DNA of 64,000 bases from Brenneria roseae subsp. roseae (lineage in GTDB: Bacteria > Pseudomonadota > Gammaproteobacteria > Enterobacterales > Enterobacteriaceae), in the NCBI RefSeq assembly GCF_003115845.1, contig NZ_KZ819028.1:62001-126000 (forward strand), in the 5' to 3' direction. Positions within the stretch are counted from its first letter, which is position 1, and each line of letters begins with the position of its first letter. Shown here piece by piece: positions 17,748-27,820 of this stretch. The notes under the pieces were generated by a model, which was given only the letters and a program-made list of their open reading frames with translations, searched no databases and was not told the DNA's origin. The position numbers were made by a program, and so were the translations under genes.

Positions 17748-18109
17748 CCTGCGGTAAGATACTTCTAAGTCAGCCACGATAATATGCCAAGACTCCATCC
17801 GATTGCCTGAACGGCGTTCGCATTGATGGCAAACCTGGAAAGTTAGCTGGTATTCAGATCCAGCAACAACGCTCTGATTTATTGCCGTCATCAAAAGAAA
17901 TTCCGAACAACACCCTCTTCAAGCAATATTAAATGTTATTTTTTCAGTGTATTTATCACTATACCTGACCTGATAAACGACGTTGTAGGCGGTTATTGAG
18001 CGACTCAATAAGCAGGACATCTAAAATGGCGTTCCTCTGTTTTTAAGGATTTACAGATCTGTCCATACATGTTGGGATACCGATAACGGGTTTTGATCAG
18101 GGGAATGAA
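17748..18109. other. 362-bp gap without a recognisable gene
   Basis: Moderately AT-rich DNA between the DUF333 gene and the GlpM-like gene. I see no open frame with family likeness, no tRNA and no clear terminator. GAGCGACTC (17998-18006) is a short dyad. AGGGGAATGAA just before 18110 is the ribosome site of the next gene. Confidence 0.5.
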
Positions 18110-18445
18110 ATGGGCTTAGTGTTGAAAGCGGTGATCGGTGCGGTTGTTGTTTTGCTCATCGGATACTTATCAAAGACAAAAAATTATTACATTGCCGGAC
18201 TGGTTCCGCTCTTCCCGACATTTGCCCTTATTGCCCATTACATCGTTGCGACTGAGCGCAATGTCGCCGCACTACGCACCACCATCTTATTCGGCATGTG
18301 GGCCATCATTCCTTATTTCGCCTACCTTGCGTCTCTCTGGTACTTAAGCGGCATAACGAAGTTATCCTATTCACTGATCGGTGCTTTAGCCTGCTGGTGT
18401 ATTACCGCAATAGCTTTGATTGTTATCTGGGGCCGCTGGCATTAA
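18110..18445 (+). CDS. GlpM family membrane protein
   Basis: A 111-residue protein with about four membrane segments and the GlpM pattern TKNYYIAGLVPLFPTFALIAHYIV followed by ALRTTILFGMWAIIPYFAYL. It resembles GlpM of Pseudomonas, a small inner-membrane protein linked genetically to alginate and glycerol metabolism; no biochemical role is settled. It follows GGGGAATGAA and stands alone, converging on the DASS transporter gene. Confidence 0.8.
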   Translation: MGLVLKAVIGAVVVLLIGYLSKTKNYYIAGLVPLFPTFALIAHYIVATERNVAALRTTILFGMWAIIPYFAYLASLWYLSGITKLSYSLIGALACWCITAIALIVIWGRWH

Positions 18446-18525
18446 GCGGGTAGATTCACCGCAAAGGCCATACCCGCTGTTTTACCTTAACGAGGGGTAC
18501 GGCCTTACGTACTGATTAATCTGGC

Positions 18526-19947
18526 TTAGTAATAACCCAGTAATTTCCACCAAACCAGACCGACGGCGAAAATCAGGATGACGTTGAAGGTGACAATTAA
18601 AAAATTAATTTTATAAAAGCGTATACGTTCAAAATATCCCTGAGCAAAATAAATCGGCCCGGGTCCGCCGCCATATTCCGTATTTCCCCACATCAGGTTA
18701 CTAAAAATACCAAAGCAAATGGCAACCATCATCGGCGGTGCGCCTGCGGCGATTGCCGTCGCGGCAAAGGGAACATACAGCGCCGCAACATGTCCGGAGG
18801 CGGTGGCAAAGAGATAATGCACGTAAATATACAGCACACCCAATAAAACAAATGTTTGTATCGAGCCAAAGCCGTGAATGGAACTGCCTAATATCGCGGC
18901 CATCCATTTAATGAATCCCAAATCGGATAGTCCGCTGGCGAGGCTGATAATCACGCTAAACCAGATAACGGTATCCCAGGCCGCATAATCTTTTAGCAAA
19001 TCTTTCCAGTCAACGGCGCGAACAGCGAACAGATACGCGGCCAATCCAAGCCCGACCGAGGTGGCAGATAAACCGGTTATCAGACTGGTTCCCCATCCGA
19101 TCAGCGCGAGAATAAAGCCAAATGCGACCTTTTTCTCCACCAGCGTCATAGGGCCTAATTCTTCCAGCGAACGACGCCCCATCTCTTTCGCTTCAGGCGT
19201 GCGTTTTAGCTCCGGATTGAGAACTTTGTACACCAGCAGCGGCATCAGACAAAAGCAAACCATGGCAGGAACAACCGCGGCGATAAACCAACCCCCCCAG
19301 GTAATTTCTATACCCAAAGAGCCTTTCGCCAGGCTGCTGACCAGCGGGTTTGCCGCCATCCCCGTGAGGAAGATTGCACCAGTAATCGGCGTAAACTGAA
19401 AACAGACCATGGTGAGAAAATCACCGATCTTCTTCCCGGTTTCGCCGGGGGCTGATCCCAATACGCCGTTAATCGAACGTGCAATCGGGAAAATGATCCC
19501 GCCGGAACGCGCGGTTACCGAAGGCATGGCGGGCGCCATGATCAAATCGGATATCCCTAACGAATAGGCGATACCGAGACTGCTTCCGCCGAATAATGAA
19601 AGCATTTTATACGCTATCCGTTTTCCCAGGCCCGATGTCACAAAACCAAGAGAAAGAATGTAGGCGCAAAAGATTAACCATACGGTTCCACTGGAAAAAC
19701 CGGATAAGGCTTTTGCTTCCGTTAACGTATTAGTGAAAATTGTCACACAAAGCGCAATTAACATAACCGCGCCAGAGGGTAATGGCTGTGTCAAAATTGC
19801 AGCGATAGTCGCGGCAAAAATAGCAAACATGTGCCATGCCTGAGGCGTAAGACCTTCCGGGATAGGACACAGCCAGATTATTCCGCCGATGGCGACAGGA
19901 ATAATCGCGGCAATGATCTTTTTCCCCGTAGATGATCCAGATGACAT
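18526..19947 (-). CDS. DASS family (SLC13/CitT-type) anion transporter
   Basis: A 473-residue protein with 11-12 membrane helices and the DASS pattern (TQPLPSGAVMLIALCV, PAMPSVTARSGGIIFPIARSI, ATASGHVAALYVPFAATA). It probably imports a di- or tricarboxylate by exchange or sodium symport, like CitT and TtdT. Three ATGs are in a row; the third (19947) has GAGGAG six bases upstream and is chosen. It lies 40 bp after the lyase gene, so the two form an operon: import a dicarboxylate-like compound, then eliminate. Substrate not determinable by eye. Confidence 0.88.
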   Translation of the reverse strand: MSSGSSTGKKIIAAIIPVAIGGIIWLCPIPEGLTPQAWHMFAIFAATIAAILTQPLPSGAVMLIALCVTIFTNTLTEAKALSGFSSGTVWLIFCAYILSLGFVTSGLGKRIAYKMLSLFGGSSLGIAYSLGISDLIMAPAMPSVTARSGGIIFPIARSINGVLGSAPGETGKKIGDFLTMVCFQFTPITGAIFLTGMAANPLVSSLAKGSLGIEITWGGWFIAAVVPAMVCFCLMPLLVYKVLNPELKRTPEAKEMGRRSLEELGPMTLVEKKVAFGFILALIGWGTSLITGLSATSVGLGLAAYLFAVRAVDWKDLLKDYAAWDTVIWFSVIISLASGLSDLGFIKWMAAILGSSIHGFGSIQTFVLLGVLYIYVHYLFATASGHVAALYVPFAATAIAAGAPPMMVAICFGIFSNLMWGNTEYGGGPGPIYFAQGYFERIRFYKINFLIVTFNVILIFAVGLVWWKLLGYY

Positions 19948-19987
19948 CATCATCTCCTCAATCGCTAGGTAGTTTGATTTTCGTGAA

Positions 19988-21340
19988 TTAATTCCGGCTG
20001 GCTGAACTTTTTAATACCTGATCAACCATGGCTGGCGCCATGCCAAGGTAATTAGCGGGATTCGTCAGTTGCTCAATTAATTCAGCGTCAAGACGGCTGG
20101 AAACGCCGGGCATGGCATTCAACACATCGGCAAGGCGACCGCCTTTCTCATTCACAATGCGGCAGGCGTCATAAACGATATCGTGCGCATCCTGACGGCC
20201 AATATAAGGCGCCAGCCCCATCATCACGGCTTCCGCGACAATCAGCCCTTTGGTCATATCAAGGTTTCTGGCCATGGCGTCTTCATCCACGATCAGTCCG
20301 CCCAACATAAACTTGGCCTGATGCAGCGCGCCTGCCGTCAGCACGAAACTTTCAGGAATGGCGATCCATTCGGCGTGCCAGGGGCCGGTCGCGCGTTCCA
20401 AATCCTGTACCATGGCATCCAGCATCAATCCCGCCTGTTGGCGTACACCTTTGGCGCAGGCCAGCATCAATTCGCTGGAGATAGGATTGCGCTTTTGCGG
20501 CATGGTGCTGCTGGCTCCACGGCCTTTTACGAAGGGTTCGTACAGTTCCCCAAATTCGTTGGAGGCCATCAGCATGACGTCATACGCAATCTTGCCCAGC
20601 GAACCGGTGATTAACGCCAATAAGTTGACCGCTTCGGCAAATCCATCGCGCGCAACGTGCCAGGTTGAAACCGGAACCCCCAGGCCAAGCTCTTCCATCA
20701 TGGCTTGTTGTACTTCCAACCCTTTATCGCCCAGAGAAGCAAGCGTGCCGGCGGCCCCCGCGAATTCACCAACCAGAATGCGCGGACTGGCTTGCTGAAG
20801 GCGCTCTTCATGACGATCAAAAATATCGAGCCAGATGGCGACCTTGTAGCCAAACGTTACGGGCAAGGCTTGCTGCAAGTGGGTACGGCCGGCCATCGGC
20901 GTATTGCGGTAACGCAGCGCCAGATCGGCCAGCGTGCCGCGCAGCGTTTTAATATCCGTCTTGATGAGTTCAAAAGCGTCCCGGATTTGCAGCACTACGG
21001 CGGTATCCATAATATCCTGGGTGGTCGCGCCCCAATGGACATAACCACCGGATTCACCCGCCTGCTTAGAGATTTGATGTACCAGCGGAAGGATGGGATA
21101 ACCGACTATTTCTGTTTCATGGCGCAGCAGCTCAAAATCAAGCGTATCGGCATCGCATTTAGCCGCGATTTCCTGCGCAGCGGCTTCAGGGATAACACCG
21201 CAGCGAGCCTGGGCTTTAGCCAGCGCGATTTCCACTTCCACGTATTTGCGGATCAGCTCGCGATCGTCAAAAACAGCGCGCATTTCCGGGGTGCCGAAAG
21301 CATCACGAAATAAAACTGAATCAAGTACATTCGAGGCCAT
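19988..21340 (-). CDS. Aspartase/fumarase superfamily lyase (PcaB/adenylosuccinate-lyase-like)
   Basis: A 450-residue homotetrameric lyase. The superfamily signature SSTMPQKRNP is at about 280-289 and the conserved blocks GYVHWGATTQDIMDT and AGRTHLQQALPVTFG are intact. The subgroup contains 3-carboxy-muconate cycloisomerase, adenylosuccinate lyase and lyases for C-N bonds such as iminodisuccinate or EDDS. It lacks pca neighbours, so a muconate role is unlikely; the linked DASS transporter favours elimination of fumarate from an imported N-substituted aspartate or similar (inference). Divergent from a GntR gene. Confidence 0.82.
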   Translation of the reverse strand: MASNVLDSVLFRDAFGTPEMRAVFDDRELIRKYVEVEIALAKAQARCGVIPEAAAQEIAAKCDADTLDFELLRHETEIVGYPILPLVHQISKQAGESGGYVHWGATTQDIMDTAVVLQIRDAFELIKTDIKTLRGTLADLALRYRNTPMAGRTHLQQALPVTFGYKVAIWLDIFDRHEERLQQASPRILVGEFAGAAGTLASLGDKGLEVQQAMMEELGLGVPVSTWHVARDGFAEAVNLLALITGSLGKIAYDVMLMASNEFGELYEPFVKGRGASSTMPQKRNPISSELMLACAKGVRQQAGLMLDAMVQDLERATGPWHAEWIAIPESFVLTAGALHQAKFMLGGLIVDEDAMARNLDMTKGLIVAEAVMMGLAPYIGRQDAHDIVYDACRIVNEKGGRLADVLNAMPGVSSRLDAELIEQLTNPANYLGMAPAMVDQVLKSSASRN

Positions 21341-21451
21341 AAAAGAATCCTTGATAAATCATAAGGGTGATAAAATACGGCATGCCTTACTCCGGAACGC
21401 GGCTACAATCAGTTGAATGCCGCATGACGATAAGACATGCGCAGTCAGATT

Positions 21452-21520
21452 AAATGACCGTACAACTGTAAATGTACGTACATTTAATATGTACAGACAA
21501 AATAGAATGTACGGACATTT
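21452..21520. promoter_or_regulatory. Four phased GntR operator-like sites
   Basis: Between the divergent lyase and gntR genes, 16-bp sites start at 21452, 21470, 21487 and 21505, i.e. 18, 17 and 18 bp apart. The second is a perfect palindrome, AAATGTACGTACATTT. The others match it at about 12, 10 and 14 of 16 positions. Palindromes built on TGTAC/GTACA suit HutC-type GntR dimers, so cooperative autoregulation is likely. Confidence 0.75.
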
Positions 21521-21584
21521 AAAGGGAAGTATTTTTGCATCCCTTTGTGATGTGGATCATTAATATTTATTGAAGCCGTTACCT

Positions 21585-22319
21585 ATGAAAGAGTCTTTGT
21601 ATAAGCGTATTTCGCGTGAACTGATTCAAAACATCGCGTCCGGCCGGTTCCCGGCAGGCACGCTCCTGCCGTCCGAATTGGAATTGTGCGAGCAGTATCA
21701 GGTTAGCCGCCACACGGTACGCGAGGCATTGCGTGATTTAACCGAGCAGGGCTTAATTTTGCGACGTAAGGGCATCGGCACCATGGTGGCCGACAGAACC
21801 GCAGATAAGGGGCTTAATCACCCGCTGGCGTGTCTTGAAGATTTATTTTTCCTGGCGAAAAACAATCTGCGGGTGGTTAAAAAGATCGATGAAATCGTCG
21901 CGGATTATGAACTTTCCCGGGTTATCGGCTGTGAGCCCGGCTCGCGCTGGCTGCATATCGCCAGCATCCGTGAAGACAGCAAGAAAAAAGATGAACCGAT
22001 ATGCTGGACTGACAGCTATGCCAGCCCGACATACGCCAAAATACGTCAGTTGGTGCGCAGCGATCCGTTTGCATTAATCAGTGATTTAATCGAAGAACAC
22101 TATGGCGTGCAAAGTAAGGAAGTCAGGCAGACTATTTCCGCCGTCAACATTCCCGCCAGGATAGCCAAAGCATTGGGTGTTGAAAACGGATCGCCCGCCT
22201 TAAGAATCGTGCGCCGCTATATCGATCGCAACGGTGAGACGTTTGAAACCACGGTATCAATCCATCCCGCTGACCGCTATACCTGTTCTATTGTGCTAAA
22301 ACGTCACAATAGCAATTAA
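21585..22319 (+). CDS. GntR family regulator, HutC/UTRA type
   Basis: A 244-residue regulator. Residues 1-70 form the GntR winged helix (YKRISRELIQNIASGRFPAG, then YQVSRHTVREALRDLTEQGL) and 80-240 a UTRA effector domain (ALRIVRRYIDRNGETFETTVSIH). The ATG at 21585 is chosen over a TTG five codons upstream. It faces the lyase-transporter operon across 244 bp that carry four operator-like sites, so it is probably the local repressor, relieved by the transported compound or its breakdown product. Confidence 0.9.
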   Translation: MKESLYKRISRELIQNIASGRFPAGTLLPSELELCEQYQVSRHTVREALRDLTEQGLILRRKGIGTMVADRTADKGLNHPLACLEDLFFLAKNNLRVVKKIDEIVADYELSRVIGCEPGSRWLHIASIREDSKKKDEPICWTDSYASPTYAKIRQLVRSDPFALISDLIEEHYGVQSKEVRQTISAVNIPARIAKALGVENGSPALRIVRRYIDRNGETFETTVSIHPADRYTCSIVLKRHNSN

Positions 22320-22332
22320 CACAATCAGTCTG

Positions 22333-22363
22333 AGGCACGCCCATGTCGTGCCTTTCGTTTTTA
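22333..22363 (+). terminator. gntR intrinsic terminator
   Basis: AGGCACG/CGTGCCT with a 7-base loop (22333-22353) followed by TTCGTTTTTA, just after the gntR stop. The same hairpin may serve argG from the other side. Confidence 0.85.
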
Positions 22364-22379
22364 TAGCCGGAATCGAAAA

Positions 22380-23750
<1,371 letters not shown>

Positions 23751-23872
23751 CTATGGTTAGAAGCTTAGCAGCCCACACCATTATGTTACGCAATACATTG
23801 ATGAGAGGTGATACCTTTGCCGCATCGCAGAACAGGCAGGCCAAGACTATCGTCAAAATCAACACGCTCAAG

Positions 23873-23890
23873 AATGCATATTTATGCAAA
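23873..23890. promoter_or_regulatory. ARG-box-like site upstream of argG
   Basis: AATGCATATTTATGCAAA is an AT-rich imperfect palindrome (TGCATA/TATGCA) of the size of an ArgR half-operator, about 150 bp upstream of argG. A looser copy (TTATGCAAAAAAATTCG) lies near 23949-23965. Operators in E. coli come as pairs closer to the start, so this call is tentative. Confidence 0.4.
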
Positions 23891-23968
23891 ATAAGTGAGT
23901 GATAATTTAAACATCTTTTTGCTGGGACAGGAAGAGTAGAGTGATACTTTATGCAAAAAAATTCGCGA

Positions 23969-24901
23969 TCAACAATGATGGGGAACCGGTCTCCAATTAT
24001 AACACCGTACATGGCGACAAACTAAATCGAGCATTTTCTGCGCCGTATAGGTTAATGGACGAGAGCGAGAATAAACCAGGCTATAAACCGCATCAGGTAA
24101 AGCATCCTCAATGGGTATAACGCCTAATTGCTGATTAAAATCATCCAACGCCAACCGCGCCAGCGACAATACGGTCAGGTAGTCTTCACGCAACACCAGC
24201 TGTAAGCCGCAAATACTGGAATCCGAACGTACCGGCGCCTGGGAAACATCGGAAACGCCAAACAAAATCTGCTTTTCTATCTGCTGGTAATATCCCATAT
24301 CCGTTTCCGGCATAAACCAGCGTCCCTTTTTCAACTGCGCCAGAGAACGGCAGTGGGCCAACGGGTGCCCAATACGCGCCGCCACGCCAAACGGCGCGAC
24401 AAAAAGGGGTTCGATGACAAATTCGGCGACCGGCACCGTCGGCGCAATTGTTCCTACTGCAAAATCAAGCTGCCCCTCACGTAGCGCAGACAACAGGGTC
24501 GAAAGCTGGGCCTCTTTTATAACCACGCCGGCTTGAGGAAGCTCTTTTTTAAAGTCATTGAGAACCGAGGAGAGAATCGTCACAGCCAACAGCGATGAAA
24601 TCCCGAACGCCACCCCGCCCTGAGAATGCTGATTAATCTGTTCAATTTCATCGGCCGCCCGTTCCAGTTCTTCCAGGATCAACCGCATCCGTATAGCGAA
24701 AGCACGGCCTGATTCCGTTAGCGTAATACCATTATTACTTCTTATCAGCAGAGTCGCGCCCAGCGTTTGTTCTAACTCCCGTAGCGCCCGAGTCAGTGCA
24801 GGCTGCGATTGATTCAGCGCTCGCGCTGCCGCACGGATACTGCCACATCGAATGATCTCATGAAAAATTCTTAGCTGTTGTAATTTGGGTAAATACTTCA
24901 T
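23969..24901 (-). CDS. LysR family regulator, AbgR-like
   Basis: A 310-residue LTTR. Its HTH lies at residues 5-62 (LPKLQQLRIFHEIIRCGSIRAAARALNQSQPALTRALRELEQ), followed by an effector domain. The ATG at 24901 puts the HTH at the N-terminus; the longer frame has an unlikely lead. It is divergent from a DcuC-type transporter and an AbgA-like amidohydrolase, the same arrangement as E. coli abgR with abgABT, so it probably activates them in response to an aminoacyl or acyl-amino acid substrate. Confidence 0.85.
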   Translation of the reverse strand: MKYLPKLQQLRIFHEIIRCGSIRAAARALNQSQPALTRALRELEQTLGATLLIRSNNGITLTESGRAFAIRMRLILEELERAADEIEQINQHSQGGVAFGISSLLAVTILSSVLNDFKKELPQAGVVIKEAQLSTLLSALREGQLDFAVGTIAPTVPVAEFVIEPLFVAPFGVAARIGHPLAHCRSLAQLKKGRWFMPETDMGYYQQIEKQILFGVSDVSQAPVRSDSSICGLQLVLREDYLTVLSLARLALDDFNQQLGVIPIEDALPDAVYSLVYSRSRPLTYTAQKMLDLVCRHVRCYNWRPVPHHC

Positions 24902-24967
24902 CACGGCCTCTATCAACTTTTGGTATCGCCTACAACTTATTATCATCTCCACACAATCAAAGTGGTT

Positions 24968-26302
24968 ATGTTACATAGTATCCATCCTGCTATTTTGTCC
25001 CGTTACGATGGAGCTTACTCCGTGCTACAGCTCATTTTAGGTATCCTGGTTTTGCTCGCGACGCTCTGGCTGCTGATAAAACGGCACGATACCCGTACCG
25101 TGCTCATCGGCTCCGGCCTGTTACTGTGCCTGGTGTCATTTTCACCCATGGATGCCTTTGCCGCATTCAGCAAGCGGATGACCACCGCGGGTTTGATTGA
25201 GGCGATCTGTGCCAGCATGGGGTTTGCATATGTAATGAAATATACCCGGTGTGATGCCAGTCTGGTGCAGATTTTAACGAAAGGGCTCAGCCGACTAGGG
25301 ATCTTTCTGGTGCCAATGGCCGTCATGGTCACATTCGTCATCAGTATCGCCATCCCCTCGGCTGCCGGGGTTTCTGCTGCCGTGGGAGCAACGCTGATTC
25401 CCTTGCTGATTGCCGCCAAAGTGCATCCGGCGATTGCCGGGGGAGCGGTTTTATCCGGCACGCTGGGTGCGGTGCTCAATCCCGGCGTGGCGCATAACGC
25501 CTTTATTGCCAATATCGCCAAAATGAATGTCATGGATCTGGTGTTCTACCACGCTCCCATCAGTATCGCCTGTGGGGTGATTTGCGCGGTCAGCCTGATG
25601 ATCGTGGCGATGGTTCGCAAAGAGTTAAATTATCAGGCCGGACAGGACATATCGGCGACAACGACAACCAGTGATACGGAAAACCCGCCCGATGAAAAAC
25701 CCCATTATCTGCATGCGTTAGCCCCTTTTATTCCGGTGCTATTACTGGTTTTTTCCAATGCGGGATGGTTGGGTAAAACCGAAATGAACGTCCCTGCGGC
25801 AATGTTAATCGGCTCGATTTATGCCTTATTCATTACCCGCTCCAGCGCCTGTCAATTAACAAAAGAATTCTTCAACGGCATGGGTTCCGCCTATGCCAAC
25901 ATTCTCGGCATCATCATCGCCGCCGCGGTGTTTATTGAAGGTCTGCAAGCCTGCGGCATTATCAAAAGTTTTATCACGCTGTTAACTCAATATCCTGAGT
26001 TTGCCCGCTGGGGCGGCACCATTGGCCCGTTCATGATGGGATTGATCACCGGCACCGGGGATGCCACCGCCTTCGCATTTAATGAAGCGGTCACCCCACA
26101 TGCCGGCTCTTTCGGGTATGAAATTCCCAATCTGGGCGTCGGCGTCATGCTGGCGGCCTGTCTTGGCCGCAATATGTCCCCGCTGGCCGGCGCAGCGATC
26201 GTCTGTGCGGGTTTGGCCGGGGTTAACCCGGTCGATATGATAAAAAGAACCGCCCCGGGGATGATCGTCGCGGTCATCGTCGTGGCGCTTTTCTTCCTGT
26301 AA
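24968..26302 (+). CDS. DcuC-type carboxylate/ion transporter
   Basis: A 444-residue membrane protein with about 12 helices in two halves. The likeness is to DcuC and related ion-transporter superfamily proteins (SAAGVSAAVGATLIPLLIAAKVHP, LVFYHAPISI, GLITGTGDATAFAFNEAVTPHAG, GRNMSPLAGAAIVCAGLAG). The loop at about 218-240 is hydrophilic and Thr-rich. The ATG at 24968 gives the first helix a normal position; its ribosome site is weak. It sits where AbgT would be in an abg operon, so it may import an N-acyl amino acid or dipeptide rather than a C4-dicarboxylate. Its stop is 13 bp before the amidohydrolase start. Confidence 0.85.
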   Translation: MLHSIHPAILSRYDGAYSVLQLILGILVLLATLWLLIKRHDTRTVLIGSGLLLCLVSFSPMDAFAAFSKRMTTAGLIEAICASMGFAYVMKYTRCDASLVQILTKGLSRLGIFLVPMAVMVTFVISIAIPSAAGVSAAVGATLIPLLIAAKVHPAIAGGAVLSGTLGAVLNPGVAHNAFIANIAKMNVMDLVFYHAPISIACGVICAVSLMIVAMVRKELNYQAGQDISATTTTSDTENPPDEKPHYLHALAPFIPVLLLVFSNAGWLGKTEMNVPAAMLIGSIYALFITRSSACQLTKEFFNGMGSAYANILGIIIAAAVFIEGLQACGIIKSFITLLTQYPEFARWGGTIGPFMMGLITGTGDATAFAFNEAVTPHAGSFGYEIPNLGVGVMLAACLGRNMSPLAGAAIVCAGLAGVNPVDMIKRTAPGMIVAVIVVALFFL

Positions 26303-26315
26303 TAAGGTGCAAAAA

Positions 26316-27584
26316 ATGAAAGACATCACGTTACAACCGTTAATCGACTGGCGTAGAGAATTTCACCAATTCCCCGAAGAAGGCTGGTCGGAGTTTGTGA
26401 CTACAGCAAAAATCATTACCCGTCTGCGCGCGATGGGCTATCGCGTGCAAGCGGGTAAAAAAAATATCAATGAACAATTCATCCGGGGCAGAAGCGATAA
26501 CGTGGTGGAAAAAGGCCTCGCCGCCGCGTATGCCCAGAATATTGACCCTACGCTGCTGGCGGAAATGGACGGACTGACAGGCTGCGTGGCGCTGCTGGAC
26601 AGCGGCCGCCCCGGCCCGACCATCGCCTTGCGCTTCGACATTGACTGCGTATTGGTGCAGGAAACCGCGTCTCCCGACCATATCCCCAATCAGGCGCAGT
26701 TTGCTTCCGTCAATCCGGGCAAAATGCATGCCTGTGGTCATGACGGACATACCGCCATCGGCTTAGGTATCGCGCAGTGGTTGATGCAGCAGCGAAACAC
26801 GCTGAACGGACGCTTCAAACTGATTTTTCAACCCGCGGAAGAAGGGGTTCGGGGGGCCAGGCCCATTGCTGAAAGCGGCATTCTAGACGATGTAGATTAT
26901 TTTTTGGCTCTACATCTGGGAACCGTGGCCAAAAGCAATGAAGTTTTGGTCGATCCGCAGGGTTTTCTTTGTACGACCAAGCTGGATTTTCGTTTCCATG
27001 GCGTACCGGCTCATGCGGGCGCCGATCCGCACAAAGGGCATAACGCCTTGGCAGGCGGCTGCCATTGCGCCATTCAGTTGTTGGGTATCGCCCGACACGG
27101 CGATGGCATGTCGCAGATAAATGTTGGCGTAATCCGCGCTGGCGAAGGCCGCAACGTGATCCCCGCGAAAGCTGAACTACAGATAGAAGTAAGGGGCGCG
27201 ACCAAAGAGATCAACGACTATATGACCGATCGCGCAATGCGTATTGCCCAAGGCGCGGCGCACAGTTTTGACTTGAGACTGGAAACAGAAATTACAGGCG
27301 AAGCCATCGACCTGCATAACGATCCAGAAATGATTGAGGTATTGAAACAGGCCATTGCCGAGCACCCTTCGTTGAAGGTGGTATCACACCACTTTGGCGG
27401 CAGTGAAGATGCCACTATCCTTGCCAGACGAGTACAAGACAAAGGCGGTAAGGCGCTCTATTTTATTCTGGGATCGGACCTTACCGCGGGACACCATCAA
27501 TCCAACTTTGATTTCGACGAGCAATCACTACTAACGGGTGTCGAACTGTTTGCCGGGTGTATCCAACGGTTATGCAAAATGTAG
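26316..27584 (+). CDS. M20 family amidohydrolase, AbgA-like
   Basis: A 422-residue metallopeptidase close to AbgA, one subunit of E. coli p-aminobenzoyl-glutamate hydrolase. Metal-site blocks are ACGHDGHTAIG, IFQPAEEGVRGARP and LHLGT; the dimerisation domain follows at about 200-310, and AGHH near the C-terminus completes the site. AAGG eight bases upstream supports ATG 26316 over GTG 26307. The AbgB partner subunit is absent, so this may act alone or on another amide. Confidence 0.88.
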   Translation: MKDITLQPLIDWRREFHQFPEEGWSEFVTTAKIITRLRAMGYRVQAGKKNINEQFIRGRSDNVVEKGLAAAYAQNIDPTLLAEMDGLTGCVALLDSGRPGPTIALRFDIDCVLVQETASPDHIPNQAQFASVNPGKMHACGHDGHTAIGLGIAQWLMQQRNTLNGRFKLIFQPAEEGVRGARPIAESGILDDVDYFLALHLGTVAKSNEVLVDPQGFLCTTKLDFRFHGVPAHAGADPHKGHNALAGGCHCAIQLLGIARHGDGMSQINVGVIRAGEGRNVIPAKAELQIEVRGATKEINDYMTDRAMRIAQGAAHSFDLRLETEITGEAIDLHNDPEMIEVLKQAIAEHPSLKVVSHHFGGSEDATILARRVQDKGGKALYFILGSDLTAGHHQSNFDFDEQSLLTGVELFAGCIQRLCKM

Positions 27585-27598
27585 AGTCGCTTCTTATT

Positions 27599-27630
27599 CT
27601 TATGCAACAGGCTTGGATATGTTGCATAAG
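27599..27630. repeat. Perfect 10-bp inverted repeat
   Basis: CTTATGCAAC and GTTGCATAAG flank a 12-base spacer 15 bp after the amidohydrolase stop. No T-run follows, so it is either a weak transcript end or a binding site. The half TTATGCAA recurs near 23882, 23949 and 27690. Confidence 0.5.
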
Positions 27631-27820
27631 ATAGCGATCAAACCAGCTAAGTAATTTTCAGCCAATTTGACGAGTATAGCGCGATTTCTTATGCAAGCTA
27701 AGCAGCAAAAACGGTTTACGCGACATCGCCGACAATAATAAAACATCGTTTCAGTTTCATTGTTAATCTTTGCTATCCTCTCGCTGTTAATGGTTTCCTT
27801 TGCATGTTGCTGGAGAGGTT

